A stretch of DNA of 64,000 bases, from positions 186,001 to 250,000 of the forward strand of contig JAFTFL010000004.1 of the NCBI GenBank assembly GCA_017449525.1, given 5' to 3'. Position 1 is the stretch's first letter; each line of letters opens with the position of its first letter. Under the pieces are notes generated by a model that saw only the letters and a program-made list of their open reading frames with translations, was not told the origin of the DNA and ran no database searches. This document shows positions 1-8,551 of the stretch, in pieces. This DNA comes from Bacteroidales bacterium (GTDB lineage Bacteria > Bacteroidota > Bacteroidia > Bacteroidales > P3). The position numbers and the translations under genes are program-made.

Positions 1-1589
1 GATGCCTCAGCGTATTCGGGGCAATTTTCTGGCACTTTCTTCAGTTGCGGTTCAGCGTAGACCTTCAAAATGCCCAGTTCGTAGAGCAACGCCGAGTTGA
101 ACATGATGTCGGCATTCTCCTGATAGGGGAAGATGTGTCTGTGCTCTCCGCGCTGCACACTCTCCCAACGTTTGAGCGTATTGTGTGCGCTATAGCCACG
201 AAAGTTGTAGTCGCGGACAATGCGACGTATCAGTCTATTGTCCGAGCTGTGGATGAGGTTAAGGTCGTCAATCGCCACCTGGGTGAGTGCACTTACATAG
301 ACTTTGTACTTTGTCTCGTCGGGTATCTGCGCCGTCAGCTGTGGGTTGAGGGCATGGATGCCTTCCACCACGAGGATGCTGTTGGGCTGCATCTGCAGTG
401 CCTTGCCGCTGTAGTAGGGAGCCCCCTTGATGAAGTCGTAGGTAGGTATCTCCACGCGTTCGCCCTTAAACAGGCGCAGCAAGTGGTCGTTGAGCAAAGG
501 GATGTTGAGCGCACCAAGTGCTTCAAAGTCGTGGTCGCCGTTGGGTTGGCGCGGTGTCTGCTCTCGAGGCACGAAGTAGTCGTCAAGCGACAACTGCTGC
601 ACATCGAAGCCCAGTACACTCAACTGCACCGAGAGCCGACGGCACGAGGTGGTCTTGCCCGACGACGAGGGCCCAGCGAGTAGCACCATCTTCAGTTGGC
701 CACGACTCTGGTAGATGTTGTCTGCAATGGCTGCGTACTTCTTCTCATGAAGTGCTTCACTGACATGGATGAGGTGATTCTCGCCGCGATCGCGCACGAT
801 GCGGTTCAGCTGTTCGATGGTGGGCATACGGAGCAACTCCACCCACCGGTGGTGTTCTTGGAAAATGTTAAAGAGTTTGGGAGTATTCCTTATCGGGGAG
901 AGCGTGTCGGGGTGCTCGGTGGTGGGACATTGCAACAGGTAGCCCTGCTCATACACCTGCAGATTCCAGCAACTGAGAATGCCCGTACTGGGCACGAGTG
1001 GACTACCGAGTTTGACCAGCTTGTCGCCGAGTCGCTGCATGTTGATGTAGAGCTGGCCGAGGCCGCTGAGTAGTTGTTCGGTCTCGGGCAGGTTCTGCTG
1101 CTTGATGAGTTCAACAGCGTCAGTGAGGAGCATCTGCTGGTTTTCAAAGGGCAGATCGGCCTGCTGCAGCTCGCGCATGCGCGTAGCTACACGTTCGGCC
1201 ACCTCGGCCGATGCGCTGGGTGTCTGCATCTCCTGCCTATTGCGTCCCTCGGGCCAGATGCGGCAGTAATAGCCGCTGAGCAGCGAGTGCTCCACCTCCA
1301 AGTCAGCTTGAGAGTAGCAGTCTCTCACCGCCTTGTATAGGAGGAAGGTGAGTGACGTCTTGTACATGCGCATACCCTCCTTGGAGGTGTAGTCGAATAG
1401 GCGCACCACCTTGGGGTTGTAGATGCGGTAGTCCAGATGCTCAATCCTGTTGTTGACCAGCGCCCCCACTATGGGGTAGCGCGTCAGACTTGGGCAGTCG
1501 GCAGCCAGTTCCTTGAGGGAAATACCCTGCGCCACGAGGCGGCGTTCGCCCGTGTTCTCTATGATGATTTCTACTTGGTTGTTGTTCAT
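1..1589 (-). CDS. Nucleoside (uridine) kinase with N-terminal TGS-like region, 3' end cut by window edge
   Basis: Reading the minus strand from ATG at 1589 gives an open frame to the left edge (about 529 codons, no stop). It begins MNNNQVEIIIENTGERRLVA. The first 60 or so residues look like a TGS/ubiquitin-like region, followed by a stretch resembling the second domain of threonyl-tRNA synthetase. A P-loop GPSSSGKTTS lies at about residue 305. It is followed by SLDDYFVPRE and VVEGIHALNP, both typical of the uridine kinase/phosphoribulokinase family. This TGS plus kinase layout is known in Bacteroidetes and Firmicutes 'nucleoside kinases'. The likely reaction is ATP-dependent phosphorylation of uridine/cytidine or a related nucleoside in pyrimidine salvage, but substrate is inferred from family only. 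The C-terminus lies outside the window. Confidence 0.85.
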   Translation of the reverse strand, partial: MNNNQVEIIIENTGERRLVAQGISLKELAADCPSLTRYPIVGALVNNRIEHLDYRIYNPKVVRLFDYTSKEGMRMYKTSLTFLLYKAVRDCYSQADLEVEHSLLSGYYCRIWPEGRNRQEMQTPSASAEVAERVATRMRELQQADLPFENQQMLLTDAVELIKQQNLPETEQLLSGLGQLYINMQRLGDKLVKLGSPLVPSTGILSCWNLQVYEQGYLLQCPTTEHPDTLSPIRNTPKLFNIFQEHHRWVELLRMPTIEQLNRIVRDRGENHLIHVSEALHEKKYAAIADNIYQSRGQLKMVLLAGPSSSGKTTSCRRLSVQLSVLGFDVQQLSLDDYFVPREQTPRQPNGDHDFEALGALNIPLLNDHLLRLFKGERVEIPTYDFIKGAPYYSGKALQMQPNSILVVEGIHALNPQLTAQIPDETKYKVYVSALTQVAIDDLNLIHSSDNRLIRRIVRDYNFRGYSAHNTLKRWESVQRGEHRHIFPYQENADIMFNSALLYELGILKVYAEPQLKKVPENCPEYAEA

Positions 1590-1681
1590 GGTTGCTCGTT
1601 TAGGAGAGGGAACCCGTCTGTTCGCGTAGGCGCGTTTCCTCTCGTGGTGATGTGATGGGGCTCCAGTCGTTGTGCAGTAGC

Positions 1682-3070
1682 CTACATAGCCATCGTTGTC
1701 TCTATCTCGGACACCGTCTTGGGGATGGGCTTGCCCAGCACACGGCAGCCCGTGTCGGTAATCAGCACATCGTCCTCAATACGTATACCGCCGAAATCCT
1801 TCCAATGCTCTAATTCATCGTAGTTAATGAAGTCGCGGTGCATTCCCTCTGCGCGCCACTTGTCTATCAGTGCTGGGATAAAGTAGCAGCCAGGCTCGTC
1901 CGTAACCACAAATCCCGGTTGCAACCGGCGTCCGCAGCGCAGACTGCCCAGCCCAAACTGTGTGCTGGGGCGCACCTCGTCGTCATAGCCCACATATATC
2001 TGGCCATAGTTCTCCATATCGTGCACATCAAGGCCCATCATGTGCCCCAGGCCGTGGGGCATCATCAAAGCGTGAGCGCCTGCGGCCACGATGTCGTCCA
2101 CATTGCCTTTCAATATGCCCAAGGCGCGATAGCCTTCCGCTAGCTTACGCGAAGCGGCGGTGTGCACTTCCTGATAGGTAATGCCTGGACGCGACACGCG
2201 CAGTGCCTCAAGGTTGGCCGAGAGGACTATCTCGTAAATAGTGCGTTGCCTATCGTTAAAGTGCCCGCCCACAGGTACCGAGCGCGTAATGTCGCTGCAG
2301 TAGTTCATCGGGGTCTCGCAACCTGCATCCATCACCAGCATGCGACCCTCGGTCAACTTGTGGCTGTGGTCGTGGTTATGCAGTGTTTGACCGTTGATGG
2401 TCATGATGACTGGAAACGACACGGGTCCACCGTTCATCCAGGCTTGCCCTTCCATGAAGCCAGCCAACTCGTACTCATAGCGGTCTGGGGCTGCCATGCG
2501 CATAGCCCCCACGTGCATGTCGTAGGCCGTAGCTATGGCACGCTCTATCTCGGCTATCTCCTCGGCGCTCTTCACCGAGCGTTGCTTCACACAGGCCAAT
2601 ATCAAAGGCATGCTGGCGCGCTGCGCCACTCCTTCGGGCGTGAGGCCGAGCAGGGAGGCCAACTGCATCGTGATGTCAGCCCTATAGGGTGGCAGGAAAT
2701 GCACCTTGCGGCCAGCCAGCACTGCGCGCGTACACGTTTTCTGCAGCTCGCTGAGCGGTGCGCTCTTCTCCACCCCCACCGTCGATGCCAGTTCGGCCAC
2801 CGAGGGCAATGCACCCGACCAGATAATGTCATCGATGTCATAATCGTTGGCAAACAGCCAGTCCTCACCGCTGTCGCAGTCTATCACCCCCACTAAATCC
2901 TCGCGCTGTAGCCCGAAGAAGTAGAGGAACGTACTGTCTTGACGGAAGAAATAGGTGTTGTCCGTGTAGTTGCACGGTGCTTGATGATTGCCGGGAATAA
3001 TGATGAGGCCCGACCCCACGTCGGCACGCAACTGGGCGCGACGCGCTGCGTAAGTTTCCTTGCTAAACAT
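1682..3070 (-). CDS. Xaa-Pro aminopeptidase (M24B, aminopeptidase P family)
   Basis: This 462-residue protein has a creatinase N-terminal domain (about 1-170) and a pita-bread metallopeptidase domain. The five M24 metal ligands are visible: two Asp in VMDAGCETPMNYCSDITRS, His in MPHGLGHMMGLDVHD, Glu in VTDEPGCYF and Glu in GGIRIEDDVLIT. The family removes an N-terminal residue from peptides with proline at position 2, using two Mn ions in the cytoplasm. The start is placed at MFSKETY (ATG 3070); an in-frame extension upstream is hydrophobic, not conserved-looking, and runs into A/T-rich intergenic DNA. The gene is transcribed alone, 92 bp upstream of the kinase gene on the same strand, so it may be the first gene of a two-gene unit. 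Family is certain; exact peptide specificity is inferred. Confidence 0.9.
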   Translation of the reverse strand: MFSKETYAARRAQLRADVGSGLIIIPGNHQAPCNYTDNTYFFRQDSTFLYFFGLQREDLVGVIDCDSGEDWLFANDYDIDDIIWSGALPSVAELASTVGVEKSAPLSELQKTCTRAVLAGRKVHFLPPYRADITMQLASLLGLTPEGVAQRASMPLILACVKQRSVKSAEEIAEIERAIATAYDMHVGAMRMAAPDRYEYELAGFMEGQAWMNGGPVSFPVIMTINGQTLHNHDHSHKLTEGRMLVMDAGCETPMNYCSDITRSVPVGGHFNDRQRTIYEIVLSANLEALRVSRPGITYQEVHTAASRKLAEGYRALGILKGNVDDIVAAGAHALMMPHGLGHMMGLDVHDMENYGQIYVGYDDEVRPSTQFGLGSLRCGRRLQPGFVVTDEPGCYFIPALIDKWRAEGMHRDFINYDELEHWKDFGGIRIEDDVLITDTGCRVLGKPIPKTVSEIETTMAM

Positions 3071-3268
3071 AGTTATAGTGCGAATTATAATTATTGTGTA
3101 CGTACTCTTTCTCCGCACAAAGTTACACTATTTTTCCTAATTAGTCACCTCGGAATGCCTATCCGCTCCCCTGAAGCACGCTCGCCAGCGATCCAGGCGG
3201 CTACTGTCCCCTTCGCCGGTAGCCCCACCGACAGGCCCTGCCAGTGAAGTGCGCACAACGGCTGGCCG

Positions 3269-3458
3269 TAGTATGTTATGCTGCGACACGTAATTATATT
3301 CAGTACATAGTATTCAGTGCAATTGTGTGTATTTGCATATAATAGACCGAAAGCGGACACTCAGAACAACTGCACTAAAAAACTCGAATACAAACTACTT
3401 TCACATTGAACATGACTTAACCGTACAATTCATAAGACTTAAACCAACATAAAAACAA
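3269..3458 (+). repeat. Decayed first copy of the region upstream of the 3741 outer membrane gene
   Basis: About 190 bp here repeat the sequence at 3554-3750. Matching blocks include tatgttatgctgc, actcagaacaactgcacta and actcgaatacaaact. The copy carries on to the equivalent of the start codon of the gene at 3741, where it reads ATA AAA ACA instead of ATG AAA ACA; similarity then stops. It looks like the remnant of a tandem duplication that has lost its coding part. The whole 3071-3740 gap otherwise holds A/T-rich sequence with no recognisable gene. Confidence 0.75.
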
Positions 3459-3553
3459 CCCCTCAAAGCTCAGATTAGCAACAGTCAGACCACGAACCCG
3501 AGTAGAAACAATAAAACCGCGATGCAGGTATCACCGCAATCACAACTAATTAG

Positions 3554-3750
3554 TAGCATGTTATGCTGCAGTATGAAATTTATTTCATAATCTGTATTTA
3601 GTATTCAAATTATATATATATATTTGCAGACCATAGACCCAAAGCGAACACTCAGAACAACTGCACTAAAAATACTCGAATACAAACTAATTCCACATAG
3701 AGCATGACTTAAAAGTACCACTTATAAAACATAAACCACTATGAAAACAA
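3554..3750 (+). repeat. Second copy of duplicated upstream region, leader of the 3741 gene
   Basis: This copy is roughly 70-75 percent alike to 3269-3458 with small indels, and runs directly into the start codon of the outer membrane protein gene. It has a run of alternating AT (3612-3625) before atttgcag. Since it is the intact copy, it presumably carries the promoter and ribosome binding region of that gene; no clear TAnnTTTG box was found in it. Confidence 0.7.
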
Positions 3751-4313
3751 GAATTAAGTCAGCAGCCGCCGTAATGCTCTCAATGGTCATGGCGGCTTCA
3801 GTAGTGCAAGCACAGGATTTCGCCCACCGCAAGGGCAGCTGGGAACACACGTTCTCGTCGACCTACAGCCAGGACACCCGCAAAGCCCAGGTAACCCCCA
3901 CCAGCACCTCGGCGACAACAGGCAGCTTCGAAATTCAATACACCAGCAAACTATGGACCCTGGACTATGCCGCACGCTACTACACAAGCGACAACATCGC
4001 CATAGGGGGCGGCATCTCGCTAGGTTCGTACAAAGTGTTTAACCTGGAGGTGTTTCCCGTTACGCCATTCCTGTCCATACGGGGAAACATGAGCCCCCTT
4101 GGCCGGTTTTCGCCATTCGTGATGGTCAACCTATCAGCTGGCATTGACCTGGAATATGTAGATTTTGTTGGCCGACTACACAACAGCTTGGGCGTGGACC
4201 TAAACATCACACCTCGACAGAGCGTCTACGTATCGCTGGATACCGATATCTATTCGATAATAGACGAGGACATCACCCTTACCATTGGCGTAAGCTTAGG
4301 CTTGCGGTTCTAA
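3741..4313 (+). CDS. Small outer membrane beta-barrel protein
   Basis: The 190-residue product starts with a signal peptide (MKTRIKSAAAVMLSMVMAASVVQA, cleavage expected after AQA-Q at about residue 25). The rest is made of alternating short beta strands with aromatic girdle residues. It ends in LTIGVSLGLRF, a terminal phenylalanine typical of outer membrane barrels recognised by BamA. The size suits an eight-stranded barrel. No OmpA-like peptidoglycan-binding domain follows. Function is unknown. The gene stands alone between a duplicated leader and glnA, and the duplicated leader suggests it once had a tandem paralogue. Assignment as a barrel is by pattern, not by homology to a named protein. 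Confidence 0.65.
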   Translation: MKTRIKSAAAVMLSMVMAASVVQAQDFAHRKGSWEHTFSSTYSQDTRKAQVTPTSTSATTGSFEIQYTSKLWTLDYAARYYTSDNIAIGGGISLGSYKVFNLEVFPVTPFLSIRGNMSPLGRFSPFVMVNLSAGIDLEYVDFVGRLHNSLGVDLNITPRQSVYVSLDTDIYSIIDEDITLTIGVSLGLRF

Positions 4314-4433
4314 GCAGCGAGCCAGGACCACAGGCCCTGTCTGGCCACAGGCCCTTGGTACCTGAAAAGTAGCATACCGAGGGACGCCCACACCTTTAGG
4401 GATCGCGGGACGCTCCGTGAACAGATTTTTTTG

Positions 4434-4441
4434 TAACTTTG
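4434..4441 (+). promoter_or_regulatory. Bacteroidota -7 box (TAACTTTG) of glnA
   Basis: TAACTTTGCA fits the TAnnTTTGC consensus and lies 85 bp before the glnA start. No clear TTTG -33 element is seen upstream. The spacer 4314-4433 contains only a direct repeat CCACAGGCCC and no gene. Confidence 0.5.
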
Positions 4442-4525
4442 CACATGATTTGAAACTGCTGCGAAGCTGCAGGCCTACAGCAGTGCAGCAACCGATCGAA
4501 GAGTACAATATTAAACCTATCAAAC

Positions 4526-6031
4526 ATGAAGAACGAGTGTTATAAATTGAATCCGAACCGACTGGTGGCCTTTCTCGAGAAGCCTATGAAAGAGTTCACC
4601 AAAGCCGACATCCTCAAGGCTATTGAGGGCTTGGGCATAGAGATGGTCAACTTCCGCTATATGGCGCACGATGGTCGACTGAAGACCTTGAACTTTGTTA
4701 TCGAGAATCTGGAGCATATTGACGAGGTGCTCACCTCGGGCGAACGCGTAGATGGCAGCAGCCTCTTTCCCTTCCTCGAAGCTGGTAGTAGCGACCTGTA
4801 CGTAGTGCCACGTTTCCGAACCGCCTTCATCAACCCGTTCGCCGAAGCACCCACCATCGACATTCTGTGCAACTTCTACACAAAGGATGGCGAGCCTTTT
4901 GAGATGGCTCCCGAGTACACCCTTGCAAAGGCTGGATGCGCATTCCGCGAAGCCACTGGCGGCATGGAGTTTGAGGTAATGGGCGAGCTGGAGTACTACG
5001 TCATTGCCGAAAAAGAGGATGAATACCTGCCAGCTGACCAACGCGGGTACCACGCAAGCCGCCCGTTCTGCAAGTATGAGTCATTCCGCACCGAGGCTAT
5101 GAGACTGATAGCCCAGAGCGGCGGCCTTATAAAATATGGCCACAGCGAGGTGGGCAACTTCACCGTTGGCGACCTGATGTATGAGCAGAACGAGATAGAG
5201 TTCCTTCCCACCACCCTTGAGGATGCAGCTGACCAGCTGGTGATTGCCAAATGGATAATGCGGGCGTTGGCCTACCAATACGGTATCACCATCACGTTTG
5301 CGCCCAAGATTACCGTGGGCAAAGCCGGAAGTGGTATGCACATCCACACCCGCGTGTCAAAAGACGGACAGAACATGTATGTTGGGCCCGATGGACTGAC
5401 CGAGGTAGCCTACAAAACCATAGCTGGCATACTGGACTTGAGCGGCTCACTCACCGCTTTTGGCAACACCAACCCGACAAGCTATTTCCGCTTGGTACCT
5501 CACCAGGAGGCTCCCACCAATATCTGCTGGGGCGACCGCAACCGGTCGGCCATGGTGAGGGTACCCCTTGGTTGGAGCAAAGGTTGCGGCAACATGGTGG
5601 CACACTGCAACCCCTTAGAGAGCGATACTCCACACGACTTCTCCCACAAGCAGACCATAGAGCTGCGCACACCCGACGGTAGCGCCAACGTGTATCTGCT
5701 GCTGGCTGGCATGACCGTGGCAGCTCGCCACGGCTTCGAAATGGAGAACGCTGTGCAATACGCCAAGGACCGCTACGTGAGCGTGAACATCTTCGAACAC
5801 GAAGAGGTGCTAAAACGTTTGGCCGTGCTACCCGACAGCTGCGCTGCCAGCGCCGACCTGCTGGAGAAAGACCGCGCCCTGTATGAGGACAAAGGCGTAT
5901 TCAATCCCCACCTGATTGACGGAGTGCTGAAGGATCTACGCTCCTTTGACGACCGCACACTGCGTGCCGACATCGGGAGAGACCCACAGAAGACCCTCGA
6001 GTTGGTAGAGACTTTCATACACTGCGGATAA
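4526..6031 (+). CDS. glnA: Glutamine synthetase (type I-like)
   Basis: The 501-residue protein makes glutamine from glutamate, ammonia and ATP in the cytoplasm. Signatures seen are: MEFEVMGELEYYV (metal-binding glutamates of the catalytic domain start), GHSEVGNFTVGDLMYEQNEIEF (active-site region), GSGMHIHTRV (ATP/His motif), and RLVPHQEAPTNICWGDRNRS, the glutamate-binding and NRS arginine segment. The N-terminal beta-grasp domain occupies about residues 20-110. Length suits the short GSI-type enzymes of Bacteroidales, not the 730-residue GSIII. It is monocistronic, with a -7 box at 4434 and a strong hairpin terminator at 6076. No adenylylation site consensus (NLYxLP) was recognised. Confidence 0.93.
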   Translation: MKNECYKLNPNRLVAFLEKPMKEFTKADILKAIEGLGIEMVNFRYMAHDGRLKTLNFVIENLEHIDEVLTSGERVDGSSLFPFLEAGSSDLYVVPRFRTAFINPFAEAPTIDILCNFYTKDGEPFEMAPEYTLAKAGCAFREATGGMEFEVMGELEYYVIAEKEDEYLPADQRGYHASRPFCKYESFRTEAMRLIAQSGGLIKYGHSEVGNFTVGDLMYEQNEIEFLPTTLEDAADQLVIAKWIMRALAYQYGITITFAPKITVGKAGSGMHIHTRVSKDGQNMYVGPDGLTEVAYKTIAGILDLSGSLTAFGNTNPTSYFRLVPHQEAPTNICWGDRNRSAMVRVPLGWSKGCGNMVAHCNPLESDTPHDFSHKQTIELRTPDGSANVYLLLAGMTVAARHGFEMENAVQYAKDRYVSVNIFEHEEVLKRLAVLPDSCAASADLLEKDRALYEDKGVFNPHLIDGVLKDLRSFDDRTLRADIGRDPQKTLELVETFIHCG

Positions 6032-6075
6032 CCACACTGCAATTGGTGGCACTCTACCCCACTTGATTACATCAG

Positions 6076-6108
6076 GGGAAGGCTTACACAAGCCTTCCCT
6101 TCTCTTTT
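6076..6108 (+). terminator. Rho-independent terminator after glnA
   Basis: GGGAAGGCTT-acac-AAGCCTTCCC forms a perfect 10-bp stem with a 4-nt loop, followed by TTCTCTTTT. It sits 45 bp after the glnA stop and before the aat-folK start. Confidence 0.9.
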
Positions 6109-6140
6109 GGGACTACACCTATAACATATACAACACCGCC

Positions 6141-7403
6141 ATGCCAACCGCCGAGCCCATCCTCACCCTACTGAGCGACATCGACACCACTTTTCCACCC
6201 ACCGACAAGGCCTGGCCTACGGGACTGCTGGCCATAGGGGGGGACTACAGCCCAGCACGCCTCCTGGAAGCCTACTCCAACGGTATATTTCCGTGGGATG
6301 AGTACTGGGTGGAATCCCTGCAGAGAGAGTGCATCCTGTGGTTTTCCCCCTCGCCCCGTATGGTGCTACCAGTCGGCGAGTTTCGACTGAGCCAGTCGCT
6401 GGCACGTACAGCACGTTCGGGCAAATACGAGACGCGACTCGACACCAACTTTCGTGCCGTGATAGAAGCCTGCCGCAATGCAAGACGCAAGGGGCAGGAC
6501 GGCACGTGGATAAGCCACGATGTGGTAGAGGCCTACACCACGTTGCACCAGTTGGGAGTGGCACACTCGGTGGAGACCTACCGCGACGGGCTACTGGTGG
6601 GCGGCCTTTACGGGGTACAGGTCGGAGACGTATTCTGTGGCGAATCCATGTTCCACATGGCGACCGATGCCTCAAAGATTGCCCTCATGCGATTAATGGC
6701 CTACTGCGCCACGCACGGCATCAGCCTTATTGACGCACAGATGGAGACCGCGCACTTAGCCTCGCTTGGTGCCCGACCAATAGACCGCAGTGTATACCTC
6801 CGCACCCTCACCGCCCAACTCAATCCCTACGCCAATGCTACGACATGGGCACCCCACACCGCGGTGCTACTGATAGGCGGCAACCAGGGAAACCGCTACG
6901 AACTGCTACGACAGACGCTGCGACGTATTGGGGAGCGGATAGGCATCGTGAGGCACACTTCCTCCATCTACGAGACAGCCCCTTGGGGCTTCACTTCAGC
7001 ACAGGACTTCCTCAACATGGCCGTCGTTATTGACACCGATCTTTCACCCACTGAACTGCTTGCAGCATCGCAATCCATAGAGTTGGAGATGGGGCGTATA
7101 CGCAAGGACGCACTGCCCCTTTCTCCACTTCAGCCGCGCACCTACTCTGACCGACCAATGGACATAGACCTCATCTTCTACGACAGCACCGTTCTCAACA
7201 CCCCTCAACTCACTATTCCCCACCCCCACCTACAGCAGCGCCAATTCGTATTGCAACCTCTGAATGAAATCATTCCAGACTACATTCACCCTCGCCTACG
7301 CCTACCAGTGTCAAAACTATGCGCCACATGTTCAGACCCGACCCATGTAAGACAACTGAGTACCCCAGCACAACATCAAACAAAACACACAACAACCAAA
7401 TAA
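6141..7403 (+). CDS. Fusion of leucyl/phenylalanyl-tRNA-protein transferase and HPPK (Aat-FolK)
   Basis: One 420-residue frame holds two enzymes. Residues 1-230 match Aat: FPPTDKAWPTGLLAIGGDYSP, LEAYSNGIFPW, CILWFSPSPR, and GGLYGVQVGDVFCGESMF. Aat transfers Leu/Phe from tRNA to proteins with N-terminal Arg/Lys (N-end rule). Residues about 238-400 match 6-hydroxymethyl-7,8-dihydropterin pyrophosphokinase (folate synthesis): LLIGGNQGNR, SSIYETAPWG, DRPMDIDLIFYD, and IPHPHLQQRQFVLQPL. No stop or start separates them. Start ATG 6141 is chosen because the frame upstream (to 6063) runs through the glnA terminator hairpin. The two activities are not known to be linked, so the fusion may only couple expression. 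The last 25 residues are low-complexity. Confidence 0.87.
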   Translation: MPTAEPILTLLSDIDTTFPPTDKAWPTGLLAIGGDYSPARLLEAYSNGIFPWDEYWVESLQRECILWFSPSPRMVLPVGEFRLSQSLARTARSGKYETRLDTNFRAVIEACRNARRKGQDGTWISHDVVEAYTTLHQLGVAHSVETYRDGLLVGGLYGVQVGDVFCGESMFHMATDASKIALMRLMAYCATHGISLIDAQMETAHLASLGARPIDRSVYLRTLTAQLNPYANATTWAPHTAVLLIGGNQGNRYELLRQTLRRIGERIGIVRHTSSIYETAPWGFTSAQDFLNMAVVIDTDLSPTELLAASQSIELEMGRIRKDALPLSPLQPRTYSDRPMDIDLIFYDSTVLNTPQLTIPHPHLQQRQFVLQPLNEIIPDYIHPRLRLPVSKLCATCSDPTHVRQLSTPAQHQTKHTTTK

Positions 7404-7435
7404 TCAATAACAAACAACTGAATCGGAAAAATCCA

Positions 7436-7467
7436 TTTGGCCAAAAAGAGAAAAAGTAGTACTTTTG
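7436..7467 (+). promoter_or_regulatory. Bacteroidota promoter (TTTG-N20-TACTTTTG) of rplU-rpmA
   Basis: A -33 TTTG (7436-7439) and a -7 box TACTTTTG (7460-7467) are separated by 20 bp. Both match the Bacteroidota sigma factor consensus. The rplU start lies 77 bp downstream. Confidence 0.75.
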
Positions 7468-7544
7468 CAACTCGTTTTTGCATTGTATAGCCACCAGCCG
7501 TACAGCAGAAGCATAGAAATTGACGTTATAATACACACAATAAA

Positions 7545-7853
7545 ATGTACGCAATTGTAGAAATCGCAGGAAAGCAATTCAAGGTAGCCCAAGATCAGAA
7601 GATCTTCGTCAACCGTCTCCAGAATGAAGAGGGCAGCGAAGTCTCTTTTGACACCGTGATGCTTAAGGACAATGATGGACAGATTACCGTTGGACAGCCC
7701 TACATCAGTGGAGCTAGCGTAAAAGCGACGGTGGTCAAACATCTAAAGGGAAACAAGGTTTTAGTGTTCAAGAAAATCCGTCGTAAAGGCTTCCAGAAGA
7801 TGAATGGACACCGCGACTATCTGACCCAAATCCAGATAAACAGCATTAACTAA
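7545..7853 (+). CDS. rplU: 50S ribosomal protein bL21
   Basis: The 102-residue product MYAIVEIAGKQFKVAQDQKIFVNRL... is a canonical bL21, including the C-terminal KKIRRKGFQKMNGHRDYLTQIQI block that binds 23S rRNA. It is the first gene of an rplU-rpmA pair with its own TTTG/TAnnTTTG promoter and a terminator after rpmA. Length and order are normal. Confidence 0.97.
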   Translation: MYAIVEIAGKQFKVAQDQKIFVNRLQNEEGSEVSFDTVMLKDNDGQITVGQPYISGASVKATVVKHLKGNKVLVFKKIRRKGFQKMNGHRDYLTQIQINSIN

Positions 7854-7886
7854 CGTAGAGTAATAACCTTTAATAAATAGTACATC

Positions 7887-8153
7887 ATGGCTCATAAAAA
7901 AGGTGTCGGTAGCTCCAGCAATGGACGTGAATCCGAAAGCAAGCGCTTAGGCGTAAAAATATTTGGTGGGCAGAAGTGTGTGGCTGGCAACATCATCATC
8001 CGCCAGCGCGGTACGGTGCACAATCCTGGCAACAACGTGGGTATGGGCAAAGACCATACGCTCTACGCCCTGTGCGACGGTGTGGTGCAGTTCCGCAAGG
8101 GACGTGAAGATCGTTCATACGTATCGGTCATACCCACTGCAGCAGAAGAATAA
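7887..8153 (+). CDS. rpmA: 50S ribosomal protein bL27
   Basis: The 88-residue product starts [24 protein letters not shown], the conserved bL27 N-terminus that reaches toward the peptidyl transferase centre, followed by [19 protein letters not shown]. There is no cleavable N-terminal extension of the Firmicutes type. It lies 33 bp after rplU in the same transcript. Confidence 0.97.
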   Translation: MAHKKGVGSSSNGRESESKRLGVKIFGGQKCVAGNIIIRQRGTVHNPGNNVGMGKDHTLYALCDGVVQFRKGREDRSYVSVIPTAAEE

Positions 8154-8183
8154 TCAAGTTCAGTCATCTGCTGGATAGCAATT

Positions 8184-8222
8184 GAGGGAATGGTTCCGCA
8201 AAGGACATTCCCTCTTTCTTTT
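8184..8222 (+). terminator. Rho-independent terminator of rplU-rpmA
   Basis: GAGGGAATG and CATTCCCTC form a 9-bp stem (8184-8192 / 8206-8214), followed by TTTCTTTT, 30 bp after the rpmA stop. Confidence 0.9.
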
Positions 8223-8551
8223 GCACTGTAGCAGTAACTATACTACGTACCATTCCCGATACATAACAAATTTCGAAGTACACCTACTATATATAATAGC
8301 CTTCCGCATCGGCACGAAGCGCCCCAGGCCATATATTTCTGTGGACGTACAGCAAAAGCATGGCGGAGCATACTTTGCAGAACACTTTATCGTTATATGG
8401 GACGTATTTACTTTCTGCAAGGTAGATACACGATAACCACGACATCAACAAGAACTGACAACACTACCGCACAACATTGAACTCGCAGAGATACGGTCGA
8501 TTGCACTGATACAAAGTCCAACCACTATTTGTCTATAAAGAAGAACGTACC
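8223..8551. other. Intergenic gap between rpmA and the lipoprotein gene
   Basis: No credible gene is present. It holds one copy of an A/T element (8281-8301, on the minus strand TATTATATATAG followed by TAGGTG) found again in four other spacers of this window. It also has a weak -7-like cataCTTTGCAG at about 8368-8380 that may serve the lipoprotein gene. Confidence 0.5.

Noticed and set aside
6063..6140. Earlier start for the Aat-FolK fusion
   Set aside because: The extra 26 codons run through the glnA terminator hairpin and are not part of the Aat family.
8182..8436. 84-codon frame after rpmA
   Set aside because: It starts inside the rplU-rpmA terminator stem and shows no recognisable protein features.
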